Positions 20,727 through 33,639 are shown, counted from the stretch's first letter. The stretch is 64,000 nt of DNA from Neostapfia colusana (GCA_030760725.1 JASWHV010000010.1:35531760-35595759), one strand, 5' to 3'. Numbers and translations are program-made. The notes: a model not told the origin generated them from the sequence alone.

Positions 20727-23700
20727 ATGGTGAGAGGAAAAGCCGGCCGAAGGAACGTCCGTGACAATCAAGAGGATGATCACGAGGAAGTTCCCGTTAA
20801 CCCCGGGAGCTGGCGAGAACAACCTAGAAAGGTTGATGGCCATGCAAAACCAGCTTATGCAAACCATGATCCAAACTTTGGGTCAGTTGCAGGCCAACCA
20901 AAACCCCGTTCCGGCACCACCGCCACCACCACCGCCGGCTCATAACAGGTTGGGAGAATTCATGAGAACTCGACCACCCACCTTTGCTCAAACTAGTGAC
21001 CCCATGGAGGCCGATGATTGGTTGAAATCCATGGAGAAGAAGCTCGCCATTGTTCAGTGCAACGACCGAGAGAAGGTTCTCTTCGCGTCGCACCAACTTA
21101 TGGGAGCTGCTGCTGACTGGTGGGATGCCTTGAGCAACGCCCATGCCAACCCGGAGACAATTACTTGGACTGAGTTCAAGGAAAGTTTCTGCTCTCACTA
21201 CATCCCTGTCGGTGTAATGATGCTCAAAAGGCAGGAGTTTGAAGGTCTCCGCCAAGGACAGAAAAGTGTGAACGAATATCTCAACAAGTTCATACAACTG
21301 TCCCGGTATGCCCCCGAAGATGTCAACACAGATCAGAGGAAGCAGTACCTGTTCATGAGAGGGTTGAACAATGAGATCCAAGTTCAGCTCCTCAACAATG
21401 ACTACGTAAGCTTCCAGAAGCCAGTTGATAAGGCTATTGTGGTGGAAAACAAGATCCGAGAGATCGAGCGAGAGTGCAAAAGGAAGTATGCCATACCAGC
21501 CCCAAGGGAGCAACGTACGACCTAGATACATGCCCACTGCACCGCGGTATGGATCGACCACTCCTACGAACAGCCCTGGTCAGCCACCACAGCAACGATT
21601 CGTTGCACCGGCACCTCGTGTGCCCATGCCTCCTGCGCCCCGACCCAACAATGGCGCTCCTGTTCAAAACCCCCGCCCCAACGTACCTTCTTCCGTAGGC
21701 AACAGGGCATGCTTTGCATGCGGGGAAGTAGCCACTTCGCTAATCAGTGCCCGAGGAGAGGCCCTGGACAGCAAGGTAACGTGCCCAAGCAGAACCAGCG
21801 ACCAAACGGAGGGGACAACCAAGGGAACCGTGGACCGCAGAACTATGCTCGTGGCCACGTTAACCATGTCACTGCTGAGGAAGCACAACAGGCTGAGGAT
21901 GTCGCAATTGGTATGTTCCTTGCTAACTCCAACCCAGCCACCATTTTATTTGATTCCGGAGCATCGCATTTTTTCATATCATCCGAATATGTTGCCAAGC
22001 ATCATCTACCCGTATCCCACTTAGAATGTGCTATGTTAGTTAATTCTCCCGGAGGAGAAATGAGGACTAATATAGTATGTCCTAAAGTAAGCCTTAAAAT
22101 AAGGGGGTAGACTTCCTCGCCAACCTTATTGTTTTGGACTCCCACGGGATTGACATCATACTCGGAATGGACTGGTTAAGCAAGCACAATGGAGTAATCC
22201 AATATGCTGAAAGGAGCGTGCAGTTGACAAACGAACATGGTATTCGTGTCGAGTTTGAGTCAGCCCAGCAAGCAACCGAACGGGCAGATTTGAACCATGT
22301 TGAAGGAACAACATTGAACAGCATTCCAGTGGTTCAGGAATTTTCGGACGTGTTCCCGGAAGAGCTCCCGGGAATGCCACCTGACCGGGACGTCGAGTTT
22401 GCCATAGATTTGGTACCCGGAACTGCACCTATAGCTAAGAGACCATATAGGATGCCCGTCAACGAGTTAGTTGAACTCAAGAAGCAAATTCAAGAACAGT
22501 TGGAGAAGGGTTTTATCCGTCCAAGCTCGTCACTATGGGGAGCTCCGGTACTCTTCATGGACAAGAAGGACGCAACCCAAAGAATGTGTGTGGACTACAG
22601 ATCTCTCAACGAGGTGACAATCAAGAATAAATACCCTCTACCCCGTATAGAGGACCTGTTCGATCAAATAAAAGGAGCCCAGGTATTCTCCAAGATTGAT
22701 CTTCGGTCGGGATATTTCCAGCTAAAGATTAAGCCCTCCGATATACCTAAGACAGCCTTTCGGACACGGTATGGTTCATATGAATATACCGTTATGTCTT
22801 TTGGATTGGCGAATGCACCCGCATACTTCATGTACCTTATGAACAAGGTTTTCATGGAGTACTTGGACAAGTTCGTCGTGGTTTTCATCGATGACATTCT
22901 GGTGTATTCAAAAAGTAAGGAGGAGCATGAAGAACATCTGAGATTGACCTTGCAGAAGTTGCGCGAGCATCAGTTGTATGCCAAGCTCAACAAGTGTCAA
23001 TTTTGGCTAAAGGAAATATCTTTCCTAGGCCACATCATCTCCAAGGAAGGGGTATCGGTTGATCCTGGAAACGTGAGAGATGTTCTGAAGTGGGACCAAC
23101 CGAAGAGCGTGAGGGATATTCGGAGTTTCCTTGGGATGGCAGGATACTATCGACGCTTCATTAAAGACTTCTCTAAATTAGCAAAACCTATGACGGAGTT
23201 GCTAATGAAGGGAAAAATCTTTCAATGGACACAAGCCTGCCAAGAAAGTTTTGAGGAACTCAAGAAAAGGCTAACCACAGCACCAGTTCTGGTATTGCCA
23301 GACGAAAGCAAGAGCTTTGACATGTATTGTGACGCATCCAGACAAGGGCTCGGGTGTGTACTCGTGCAGGAAGGACAAGTGGTAGCCTATGCTTCACGAC
23401 AATTAAAGAAGCACGAGCATAACTATCCTACGCACGACTTGGAGTTAGCAGCAGTGGTGCATGCATTGAAGATTTGGAGACATTATATCCTTGGTTATCG
23501 ATGTGAGATCTATACGGATCATAAAAGCCTCAAGTACATATTTACACAAACGGACTTGAATTTGAGGCAACGTCGATGGTTAGAACTCATCAAGGACTAT
23601 GATGTAGGAATCAACTACCACCCCGGGAAGGCCAATGTAGTAGCGAACGCATTGAGCAGAAAGGGAGCATGCCACCAACTCACGGTTCGGGAGCTACCAC

Positions 23701-25235
23701 CCGAACTACGTAAGGAGTTCGAACGGTTACACCTCGGATTCTTGAATAACATGGAAATAATGGAGATCCACTCCTCATTGGAACAAGAAATAAGGAAGGG
23801 CCAAGCAACAGACGAGGGGATCAAGGAGATCAAGGAAAGAATCCGACAAGGGATAGAGAAGGATTTCAAGGAGGATGAAAAGGGTACGCTTAGGCTAGGA
23901 AAAAGGATTTGTGTGCCAAACATAAGACACCTTCATGACATGATATTGAAGGAGGCACATGATTCACCCTATTCCATACATCCAGGGAGCACCAAAATGT
24001 ACAAGGATTTGAAAACTTGCTATTGCTGGGATGGTATGGAGAGGGATATAGCCGAATACGTTGCCCTATGCGACACATGCCCATGGGTAAAAGCTGAACA
24101 TCAAAAACCCGCTGGATTGCTGCAACCTTGGAGAATACCCGAATGGAAATGGGAGGACATCAGTATGGACTTCATCGTCGGATTACCACGTACTCAGTCA
24201 GGATACGACTCCATCTGGGTCATTGTGGACCGGTTGACGAAAACCGCCCATTTTCTTCGGGTAAAGACCAGTTACAACGTTGCACAATTGGCAGAGTTGT
24301 ACATGGAGCAGATCGTGTGCCGTCACGGAGTTCCGAAGAGGATAGTCTCAGATCGAGGATCTCAGTTTACCTCTAGATTCTGGAGGAGGCTGCAGAAAGC
24401 CATGGGGACACGACTGGATTTTAGCTCCGCCTATCACCCACAAACAGATGGGCGAACCGAAAGGACGAACCAAATTTTGGAGGACATGTTGAGAGCTTGC
24501 GCCTTAAAACGTGGGCGTAGTTGGGATAGGAGTTTACTGTATGCCGAGTTCTCCTATAACAATAACTATCAAGCTAGCTTGAAGATGTCGCCTTTTGAAT
24601 CCTTATATGGTAGACGGTGTAGAACGCCACTGTTCTATAACAAAACTGGAGAGAACCAGGTGTTTGGACCCGAAGTACTACAAGAAGCTGAAAAGCAGGT
24701 CCAAACGATACGGTAGAACTTAAAGGCTGCTCAGTCACGACAGAAAGGCTATGCGGACAATAGGCATAGAAAGTTGACCTTTGAAGTAGGAGACTTCGTA
24801 TACCTTAAGGTATCGCCTATCCGAGGCCAACGACGTTTCAACGTCAAAGGCAAGCTAGCACCTCGCTACATCGGACCCTTTAAAATTTTGGACAAGCGAG
24901 GAGAAGTAGCCAATCAACTAGAGCTCCCAAACCACCTCTCCGACGTACATGACGTGTTTCATGTATCCCAGCTCAAGAAGTGCTTGAGAGTACCAGAAGA
25001 ACAAGTGTCAATGGGAGAACTTGAACTTCAAGAGGACCTGACTTACGCAGAACACCCTGTCTGAATTTTGGACGTAAAAGAAAGGGTCACCCGAAACAAG
25101 GTGATTCGATGGTGCAAGGTACAATGGAGCCATCACACTGAAGCTGAAGCCACATGGGAACGTGAAGAGGATATCAAGGCGGAATTCCCCCATCTATTTT
25201 CTACAAACGAATCTCGAGGGGGAGATTCAATTTAA
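20727..25235 (+). pseudogene. gag-pol: Gy3 gag-pol, multiply frameshifted
   Basis: gag starts at ATG 20727. A shift near 20805 moves the capsid into the frame of 20805-21525 (VLFASHQLMGAAADWW, QEFEGLRQGQKSVNEYL). A one-base loss inside the zinc knuckle (about 21728) and a one-base loss in a G-run at 22103-22107 (stop 22108-22110) split knuckle and protease (DSG at 21952). The frame is then open from about 22111 to a TAG at 24714: RT with FIDD (22887-22895), RNase H (YTDHKS about 23513), integrase with intact HHCC finger and DDE motifs. A TGA at 25062 precedes the chromodomain-like end, which stops at 25233-25235 inside the polypurine region. All domains are present but cannot be made from one unaltered frame. 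Confidence 0.93.
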
Positions 25236-25247
25236 GGAGGGTAGATT
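25231..25247 (+). other. Gy3 polypurine tract
   Basis: TTTAAGGAGGGTAGATT directly before the 3' LTR TGTGACACCC. Confidence 0.85.
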
Positions 25248-26553
25248 TGTGACACCCTCACCTCGGTTGTCAGCATATGTTCGTGTCCTATGAAAAGGAA
25301 ACATTTTAATGAAAAATAGGAACAGAGAGAATTATCAAAAGAATAGCCAATAAAGCCTTCAGAGAGCGCCGAAGGCAACTTCCACGGCCAGCAGGCCACG
25401 TGGCGTGATCGGAGCTCATCCCTGCGAAGTGGGGAGAGGCCGCCGCCACGTGGCAGGCTCGGGGCTCGTCTCCACAAAGGGGAGAGGTCCGATCCTGTGG
25501 GACACGTGTTGCCCATGGAGCTAGCCTCTGCGGAAGAAGCAAAGGAATTTCCGCAGGACACGTGTCATCCTCGGAGCTAGTCCTCGCGAAAATCAGAGGA
25601 CCAGCCGCGCGGGATACGTGTCGATCTCGGAGCTCACCTGCGAGAGATCCTGTTCTATTGGACATGCGTCACCAACGGAGCTTATCTCTGGGAGGTATGT
25701 CGCTGCTGGACACGTTTCGACCGCGGGGCACGTCCCTGAGGAAAGGAGAAGGGGAAGACCAGCGCCAACACGTGGCGTGCGTGGAGCTCACCTCCAAAGA
25801 AGAGGGAGGTCTCGCTCGTGACACGCGGCACAACCGGTGCTCGTCTCTGTGGGAGAAGAGATACCAGGCTCGGAAGGACACGTGGAGCTTCCGGAGCTCA
25901 TCACCGCGGAGGTAACGAGTCTGGAGCAGTTTTTACACGTAAAGATACCGGTACGCAACAGAAACCGATCTAAACTCCACGATGTTACCGAAGATAAGAC
26001 GTCAGGATCTAACAAAGATCTGAATAAGACTCTTATTTTGATACAATCATATTAGGACTCTTCTCTTCCCGATCATAAATAGAACCCAAAACCTCTGGCC
26101 GAAACCACAAACTTCTCTTTCAACTCCTGAGCCGACGACTTAGAGCCCTAGCCCTAACTCGCCGAGCCAACCATCGCCGAAGTGCAACAAGGGAGATCAT
26201 CGGAGAAGAACCGAGCGGTCTGGGGAGGACCTCGAAGACAATAAGAGCGTGAGGTAGGACTTCGATACCACCTTACAACATCATTGTGTTCATCTTTGCA
26301 TCTGTTCTTCAATTCCTTTCGAACCGAATCCTTCTCGTGGGCAGATCACTCGATGATCAGTTTGATCTAAAGACAAGATCATCGCCACGTCCACCTTTGA
26401 TCCGAACACCTCTGCCCATGCAAGCCATGCAAGAGCACAACAATCTAATAACAATCATAGGATAGCATGCATGTGCATCATCACATCTAGTTTAGGTTTG
26501 CGCATGATATTGATTGCTGTGAATCTTGTATGTGCGTGAATCCTACATAGCAG

Positions 26554-26634
26554 GACAGATCCAGGAAGCTGTCTGCGACGAGCTGCAGCAACAAGGTTTT
26601 GAGAATCAAGAACAACCGGAACCGCAAGAACAAG
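26554..26634 (+). other. candidate LTR-embedded exon A (Gy3 3' LTR)
   Basis: Same 81-nt exon with AG acceptor and GC donor as at 18681-18761. Confidence 0.42.
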
Positions 26635-27856
26635 GCAAGTGCTCCTTGACCATGTTGATCCTATATTTCGGGTAAAACTGTTTTGTTTTGCGAAAAGGTG
26701 TGCGTACTGAGTCAAAAATGATGGGAAACCCTTTTATAGGAGTTTACTAGTTTTGGTTAAACCACCCTTGTCGCCAGGGAAGTTTATGAGTCGGGTATGG
26801 TTTTTGTTTTATGCTTCGCTGAGTCCATGGGATTGGGAAGCGAGATAGATGTGTCTAGCTAACTGCACTCGTACTGATAATAAGTAACTGATGAGGTTAA
26901 TGAACATGGATCGGAGGGAGATCTAGGCAAGCCTGGGTTTGTGAATGAGGTAGCATGAGATGGTGGTTTTACTTGCCGTAGATCTAAGGACCGGTTCATG
27001 CATGCACATGCCAGGATAACAGTGCCACCACAATGCCAAATATGGGTGCGGCTTAGCTGAGTAATTAGGTAAGTTGCTAGAGTGTTATGGACTGTGGAAG
27101 GCGCGGGGAATGGGAGTCGAGTGAGGACTGCCCTAGGTACTGCATGGCACTAGAGGGGGCCCGTGGGTGGGAGAATTGGAGATTCTATCCTGCCGGTGAA
27201 ACCTTAGTGAGTCCATACATCTAGTAACCCCTTTGTAAAGGCTATTTTGTGATCTCTTGACCATACACCGACGGATGTGTACTGGTATAATGGAGGTTCT
27301 GCAGTCGCCGACGGGTGACGAAATCACAAACTTGTGGGTAAAGAGGTGCAAATTCTGCAGAGTTATTAAAACTATCATGATAGCCAAGCTTACTGTCACG
27401 AGCACCTGGCTAAACTGCCATGATTAGATGGGATGGTTATTGGGAAGGTTCTTGGTTATGGTTATTGGTTTGGAACTGTTGAGTCTGGATGATGAGATGT
27501 TTGCATAACTGTTGAGTCATGACATGAGAATTGGGTCTCGGTATGAGACGAGGTTGATTTGTGAGATGAGATGGTAGCGAATACGAGGAGGTATTCGTGA
27601 GAATGAATAAAAAATTGGTTAATGTTTGGATGGAACACGGGAAGTGATGAAGGTATGTTGGTGATTTAATTCATGCTGGGATTACATTCATCTAAAGTTA
27701 AGTTGCTGTTTTATCATGGTTTTACAAGATTGCTTTTCTGCAAATAAGCCTTTTTATACCTACCTTGTTTATGAGCTGCATATCATGTGTTTTCCCGCAC
27801 TTGCTGAGTACATCATTGTACTCAACCTTGCATTATTACTTCATCACCAGCAGCAG

Positions 27857-27900
27857 GAGAAGCCTACTATGAAGATCAAGTGGAACATTATGGCGTGTGA
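27857..27900 (+). other. candidate LTR-embedded exon B (Gy3 3' LTR)
   Basis: Same exon as 19980-20023, stop TGA at 27898-27900. Confidence 0.42.
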
Positions 27901-28200
27901 TCTGTTCTCAACCTTGCCTGTGGAGGGAGTAGAGATGAAGCCACTTCTGCTTAGTTTTGCTTCCGCATTAGTTTTTGCTTCCGCATTTAAATAAGGACTT
28001 CCGCTGCATAGAAATAAGACTTCCGCTGTAAGCATGAGTCCAAGACTCATGAGGAATTGGAATAAACTCTGTTATTCGTGGTAATATATAATCTGAATTC
28101 AGTTTGTGGAATGTATGTGTATGTGTGAAGAACATCCTGGGCACACATATGCATTAGTTCTCGGTTCCGTGGTTTTTCCCATAGAATTGAGGGTGTCACA

Positions 28201-28205
28201 GCTCA
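28201..28205. repeat. Gy3 target site duplication, right copy (GCTCA)
   Basis: GCTCA directly after the Gy3 end; matches 17361-17365. Confidence 0.93.
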
Positions 28206-29138
28206 GGACTCTCCTATTCGCAGATAGAAGCAATCGTGAGACTTCCAAAAACCTTAGGAACGTCCTAAACATTTCTAAAACAACTCAACTTCGTGCCTAG
28301 CACGAAATCCTATCATAACCAACTCAAATCTTCCATATTTGAGCCATATCCGACTCAGCCTCAGCCTGAGTACGCAATCCAGCCGGTTGGACCTTTCCGA
28401 CCAATTCTTTACGTCCACTTCTCTTCATCACGCCTTGGAACAATGTTGCCACGTCCATGCACTCCTTGCACACGTGCAAACACCTTCCAACAACGTACAC
28501 GCAACCTTCATATGCACTGCCCTTGATCCAAACATGCTGCGCGACCTCCCGATCAACTCAACCATAGCTCCTCCCGAACTTGGTTGTTGGAACCTCATCT
28601 CCTCCCTGAGACTAGTCCAAGGATCCCGTCACCAGCCATGTCTTGAACTCAAGCAACACCTGCACATGAATAAACAACCAATTCTTTCGAGCACAAGTCC
28701 TCGACTTGACTCACGTTAGTTCGACAACCACAACACCTTACATGAGCACGTCACATAAGCATGTTGCAAACCATATCAAATGATAACAGCCATAACCACC
28801 AAAACACACCAAAAACTTAGCAAATTAATACTAAGCAAACCTTCCCATAAAGCAAGTTTGAAACATTGCGAGTTAAAAGCAAAAACAAGACGCTGCAGTT
28901 CTACAAGTTGAACTTCACGGGAGCTCCCTAGAAACAAGCTTCGGACCTCACAGAAGCTCTCCGGACCTTGCTGGAGCTCTCCGGACCTTGCGTCGGACCT
29001 TGCCAACACTTGGCGGACCTAACAAAGAACTTGTCGGACCTTGCCACAGAAGAATGTTTTGGCAATATTCAAAACTTTGAATGTTAATGCTAACTTTTAT
29101 CCTAATTGCCAATGTATTCAGCACACATAGGTCTCACA
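28206..29138 (-). repeat. Cp1 5' LTR, second segment
   Basis: Resumes the LTR after Gy3 and ends GTCTCACA. The CGGACC repeat array (about 28940-29041) has about six units here against five in the other LTR. Confidence 0.92.
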
Positions 29139-29143
29139 CTGAT
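29139..29143. repeat. Cp1 target site duplication, right copy (CTGAT)
   Basis: Matches 8577-8581. Confidence 0.93.
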
Positions 29144-30409
29144 GATGTATGATAATGCAAGTTTGAGTACATGACGTACTCAGCAAGTGCAGGAAAATAT
29201 GATATGTAGCTCACAGCAAGGCAGGTATAAAAAGGCTTATTGCAGAAAACAATGTTTATTTCTCAAAACACGATAAAAACAGCAACTTAGCTTTAGGTGA
29301 ATGTAATCCCAACATGTATTTAAACACCAACATACCTCCATCATGTTCCATCACTTTCATGTATCTTCCAGACATTTATCTTTCTCAACTTTTCTCAAGC
29401 TCGTGAATACCATCTCGTATTCACTACCATCTCATGAATACCATCTCGTATTCACTACCATTTCATCTCATATTCAATTCCGTCTCATACCGAGACCAAT
29501 ACTCATTGCCATGACTCTACAGTCATGCAACCAATCTCACTACCCGGACTCAACAGTCCCGAAAACCAAATCCAAAGACCAAAACATAACCAAATACCAT
29601 CCAAACCATCCCAAAAACCATCCCAACTAATCATGTGTGTTGTCCAGGCGCTTGTGACAGGAAGCACGGCTATCATGATAGTTTTACACTCTGCAGAGGT
29701 GGCACCACATTACCCACAAGTTTGTGATTTCGTCACCCGTCGGCGACTGCAGAACCTCTATTATAACAGTACACAACCATCGGTGTATGGCCAAGAGATC
29801 ACAAAATAGCCTTTAAAAGGGGTTACTAGATGTATGGACTCACTAAGGTTTCACCAGTAGGCTAGAATCTGTAATTCTCCCACCTACAGGCCCCCTCTTG
29901 TGCCATGCAGTTCCCAGGGCAGTCCTCACTCGACTCCCATTCCCCGCGCCTTCCACGGTCCATAACAATCTCGCAACTTACCTAATTAGTCAGCTAAGCC
30001 GCACCCATATTTGGCCTTGTGGTGGCACTGTATTCCTGGCATGGCTCGCATGAACCGGTCCTTAGATCTATGGCAAGTAAACCACCATCTCATTCTACCT
30101 CATCGAAAAACCAAGCTTGCCTAGATCTCCCTCCGATTCATGTTTATTAACAACATCAGTTTCTCACTATTCTTACGAGTGCAGTTAGCTAGACACATCT
30201 ATCTCGCTTCCCATATCCCATGGACTCGGCGAAGCATAAAAGCAAAAACCATACCCGACTCATTAACTTTCCCGGCGACAAGGGTGGTCAAAAAAACTAG
30301 TAAACTCCTATAAAATGTTTTCCCATCATGTTGACTCAAACACACACAATTTTCGCAAACAAAACAGTTTTCCAAAAACATGGGATCAATATGATCAAGG
30401 GGCACTTGC

Positions 30410-30490
30410 CTTGTTCTTGCGGTTCTTGTTTCTCTTGTGTCTCGATGTTCTGGTGCTGTAGTCCTTCGTAGGTAGCTCTCTGAGCTTGTC
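30410..30490 (-). other. candidate LTR-embedded exon A (Gy2)
   Basis: 81 nt on the minus strand, preceded by an AG acceptor (GAGTATAAG) and followed by GCAAGTGCC. The phase-matched frame is open and ends in the same EPQEQ tail as Gy3 and Gy4. Confidence 0.42.
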
Positions 30491-31234
30491 CTTATACTCA
30501 CGATCACGCATATACAAGGTTCAAAGCAATCAATTATCATGCACAAACTTTACTCCAGATGCAATGATGCATATGCATGTTGATTCTATGGTGCAGTTTT
30601 ATTAGATCAGTTTGTACGTGTTCTTGCATGGCTTGCATGGGGTTTTACAATGAACAGAGGTGTATAGATCAAATGTGGACGTGGTGATTATCTGGACTCA
30701 AGATCTAGATCAAACCGATCAACACTGATCTGTCCACGAAAAAGCTTCTGTTCTAAAGGATCGAGAGAACAGATGCAAAGAAAACCGCGACGATGTCGCA
30801 AGGTGTTATTGGAGACCTACCATACTCTCTTCGGGTCCTTCCTCCTAGCAATGGCAGCAAAATAGATCATTGGCTCTCCTCTGGCGATCGTGTCGGGCTC
30901 GTCGGCGTCTCTCCGGCGACTAAACTCCGCCGAAGGTGGTTAGCTCGGCGAGTTCGGGGCTGGGGCTTCTAAGTTGTCGGCTTAGAAAAGATGTTACGAC
31001 CAAGGGGTTGTTTCAGGTTCTATTTATAATCGGGAAGAGAAGAGTCCTAATCTGATTGGATTTTGATATGAGTCCTATTCAAATTGTTTTTGAATCTTAA
31101 CAACTTATCCTCAATTGATTTGGTGCGGTAGCAACGCGAAATTCGTGTCGGTTTCCTCAGTATCGTGGATTCCCACGCGTACAGAAGAAAAACCGCTTCA
31201 AATCTCATTACCTTCACGGCGGTGAGCTCCAGAG

Positions 31235-31850
31235 GCTCCACGTGTCCAGCGGGGCCCTGGTCTCTCTTTTCTGCAGGGACGAGCTCCGGTTGTGCCGTGT
31301 GTCAGGAGGGAGAGACCTCCCTCTTCCTCAGAGACAAGGTCCGCGTGCGCCACGCGTCCAGGCGGGCGGGACCTCCCCTCTCTCCAGAGGTAAGCTCCGC
31401 GTGTGCCATGTGGCAGTGCCGGACCTCCCCTCTTTTCGGAGGTGAGCTCCGATAGTGCCACATGTCCAGTAGCGCCAGACTTCCTTTCTTCTCAGACACG
31501 AGCTTCGAGGTCGACACATGTCCAACAGTGACAGACCTCCCGGAGGTGAGCTCCGGAGGTGACACGTGTCCAATAGGACCGGACCTCCCGGAGGTAAGCT
31601 CCGGAGGTGACACGTGTCCCGCGGGTCGGACCTCTCGGAGAAGAGCTCCAAGAGCGACACGTGTCCCACGTGGCTGGTCCTCTCTTTTCCGTAGTGACTA
31701 GCTCCGAAGGCGACACGTGTCCTGCGGGGCTGGCCTCGCTCCTCTGCAGAGGCAAGCTCCGAGCCTGCAATGTAGCCAGTTTAGCGGTGGACCTCTCCCC
31801 CTTTTCAGGAATGAGCTCCGAAGGCGCCACGTGGCCAGCGGACCGCGGGA
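31235..31850 (-). promoter_or_regulatory. G-box-like array in the Gy2 3' LTR
   Basis: About ten degenerate units with GAGCTCCGGAGGTGACACGTG-like cores spaced 45-60 bp, upstream (on the minus strand) of the TATA box at 31021-31030. Confidence 0.55.
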
Positions 31851-31991
31851 GTTGTCTTCGGTGCTCTCTGTGAACTGGATTTGGCTCCTTTTGGCTATCG
31901 TTTTGATTATTTTTCTGTTTCCACTTCTTTTAAAATGTTTTTTCTATATAAAATATGAATATACGCAGAAATAAAAAATGAGGGTGTAACA

Positions 31992-32010
31992 AATATACCC
32001 CCCTTAAATT
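31992..32010 (-). other. Gy2 polypurine tract
   Basis: Minus strand TTTAAGGGGGGTATATT directly before the 3' LTR start TGTTACACCC. Confidence 0.85.
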
Positions 32011-33639
32011 GAATCTCGCCCTCGAGATTTGATAGTGGAGAATATATGAGGGAAATCTGTCTTCTCGGTTGTTAATTGGGCTGACTCGAACTCAAAACGA
32101 GTACCGTGCTCGTTTATGAACTGCACGCTCCTCTCGGCACATTGGATTACTCCGTTGTGCTTGCTTAATCAATCCATTCCTAGTATTATGTCAAGCCCTT
32201 GGAAATCCAAGACAATGAGGTTGGCAAGGAAGTCTACCCCCTTATTTTAAGGTTTACTTTCAGACATACTATATTAGTCCTCATCTCTCCACCGGGAGAA
32301 TTAACCAACATAGTATATTTCAAGTGTGATATGGGTAGATTATACTTGGCAACATACTTGGATGATATGAATGAATGTGATGCTCCGGAATCAAATAGAA
32401 TGGTGGTTGGGTTGGAGTTGGCAAGGAACATACCAATTACGACGTCCTCCGCCTGTTGCGCTTCCTCAGCAGAGACATGGTTCACGTTACCGCGAGTGTA
32501 GTTCTGCTGTCCACGGTTTCCTTGATTGGCTCCTCCGTTCGTCCGTGGGTTCTGCTTGGGCACGTTGCTTGGTTGTCCAGGACCTCTCTTCAGGCACTGG
32601 CTCGCAATGTGTCCCGTCTCTCCGCATGCAAAGCATGCCTTGTCGCCCACGACAGCAGGTACATTGGGGCGGGGGTTTTGAACAGGAGCGCCCATGTTGG
32701 GTCGGGGTGCAGGAGGCAAAGGCACACGAGGTGCTTGAATGGCAGGACGTTGCTGTGGTGGTTGATTAGGGCGAAAAGCATAGGGTGTCGAGCCATACTG
32801 CGGTGCAGCTAGGGGCATGTACCGAGGGCGTACGTTGCTCCCTTGTGGCTGGTACGGCATCTTTCTTTTGCCCTCTTGCTCGATCTCTCGGATCTTGCTT
32901 TCAACCACTATGGCTTTGTCAACAAGTTTCTGGAAGATCGCATAGTCATTGTTGAGGAGCTAAACCTGGATCTCATTGTTCAACCCTCTCATAAACAAGT
33001 ACTGCTTCTGTTGGTCCGAGTTGACATCTTCGGGGGCATACCGTGATAGTTTGTGAACTTGTTGAGGTACTCATTCACGCTCTTCTGTCCTTGGCAGAGA
33101 CCTTCAAACTCTTGTCTTTTGAGCATCATGACACCAGCAGGGATATAATGAGATTGGAAACTCTCCTTGAACTTAGTACAAGTAATAGTCTCCGGGGTAC
33201 CATGAGCATTACAAAGGGCGTCCCACCAGTCAGTGGCTGCTCCCATGAGTTGGTGCAACGCGAAGAGAACCTTCTCTCGGTCATTGCACTGAACTATGGC
33301 AAGCTTCTTCATGGATTTCAACCAATCGTCGGCCTCCATGGGATCATTAGCTTGAGGAAAAGTGGGTGGTCGAGTCCTCATGAACTCTCCCAGTCGGTTG
33401 TGAGCCGGTGGTGGTGGCGGTGGTGGTGGCGGTGGTGCAGGAACGGGGTTGTTGTTGTTGGCTTGCAGCTGACCCAAAGTTTGGATCATAGTTTGCATGA
33501 GCTGATTCTGCATAGCCATCAACAGTTCCAGGTTGTTTGCACAAGCTCCAGGGTTGTCATTCTCAGGAACTTCGACGTGGTCATCCTCTTGGTTACCACA
33601 GACGTTCCTCCCATGACGGCCGGTGTTTCCTATCACCAT
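32011..33639 (-). pseudogene. gag: Gy2 gag and partial protease; RT, RNase H and integrase deleted
   Basis: gag begins at ATG 33637-33639 (minus), directly after an acceptor-like CTCTCTCACAG. It contains the capsid, a one-base deletion near 33052, a TAG near 32962, a zinc knuckle CFACGETGHIASQC (about 32585-32630) and a protease DSG (about 32385). A lost G in the run 32237-32241 produces a stop (32234-32236). Protease sequence then jumps near 32060-32070 straight to the last bases before the polypurine tract (32011-32060), so about 3 kb of RT-RNase H-integrase present in Gy4 is absent. Confidence 0.9.

Larger units (their letters stand above)
17366..28200 (+). mobile_element. Gy3: full-length Ty3/gypsy (Tekay/Del-like) element, 10,835 bp, coding defective
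   Basis: Two LTRs (17366-20323 and 25248-28200), PBS, gag-pol, polypurine tract and perfect GCTCA duplications. LTRs differ by a 13-bp gap near 17563, a small insertion near 26790 and scattered substitutions, so it is older than Gy5. Related to Gy2 and Gy4 over LTR and internal region. Confidence 0.97.
25248..28200 (+). repeat. Gy3 3' LTR (2953 bp)
   Basis: Aligns throughout with 17366-20323. It carries the same G-box array (about 25395-25920), TATA (26075-26081), exon A (26554-26634), palindrome (27372-27383), exon B (27857-27900) and AATAAA (28061-28066). Both candidate exons are identical in length and frame to the 5' copy. Confidence 0.96.
8582..29138 (-). mobile_element. Cp1: complete but defective Ty1/copia (SIRE/Maximus-like) element with Gy3 nested inside
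   Basis: Minus-strand element with two LTRs (8582-10194; 16690-17365 plus 28206-29138), PBS, polypurine tract, gag and pol, and a perfect CTGAT duplication. Its 5' LTR is split by Gy3. The pre-insertion site is preserved at 62980-63010 in the Gy2 5' LTR, where the two flanks are joined with a single CTGAT. Confidence 0.95.
29144..31991 (-). repeat. Gy2 3' LTR, main segment
   Basis: Continues the LTR begun at 8241 and ends GGGTGTAACA beside the polypurine tract; LTR length without Cp1 is about 3.19 kb. Contains palindrome (29670-29681), exon A (30410-30490), minus-strand TATA (31021-31030) and a G-box array (about 31235-31850) with CACGTG at 31239, 31561, 31612, 31656, 31712 and 31835. Confidence 0.92.
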
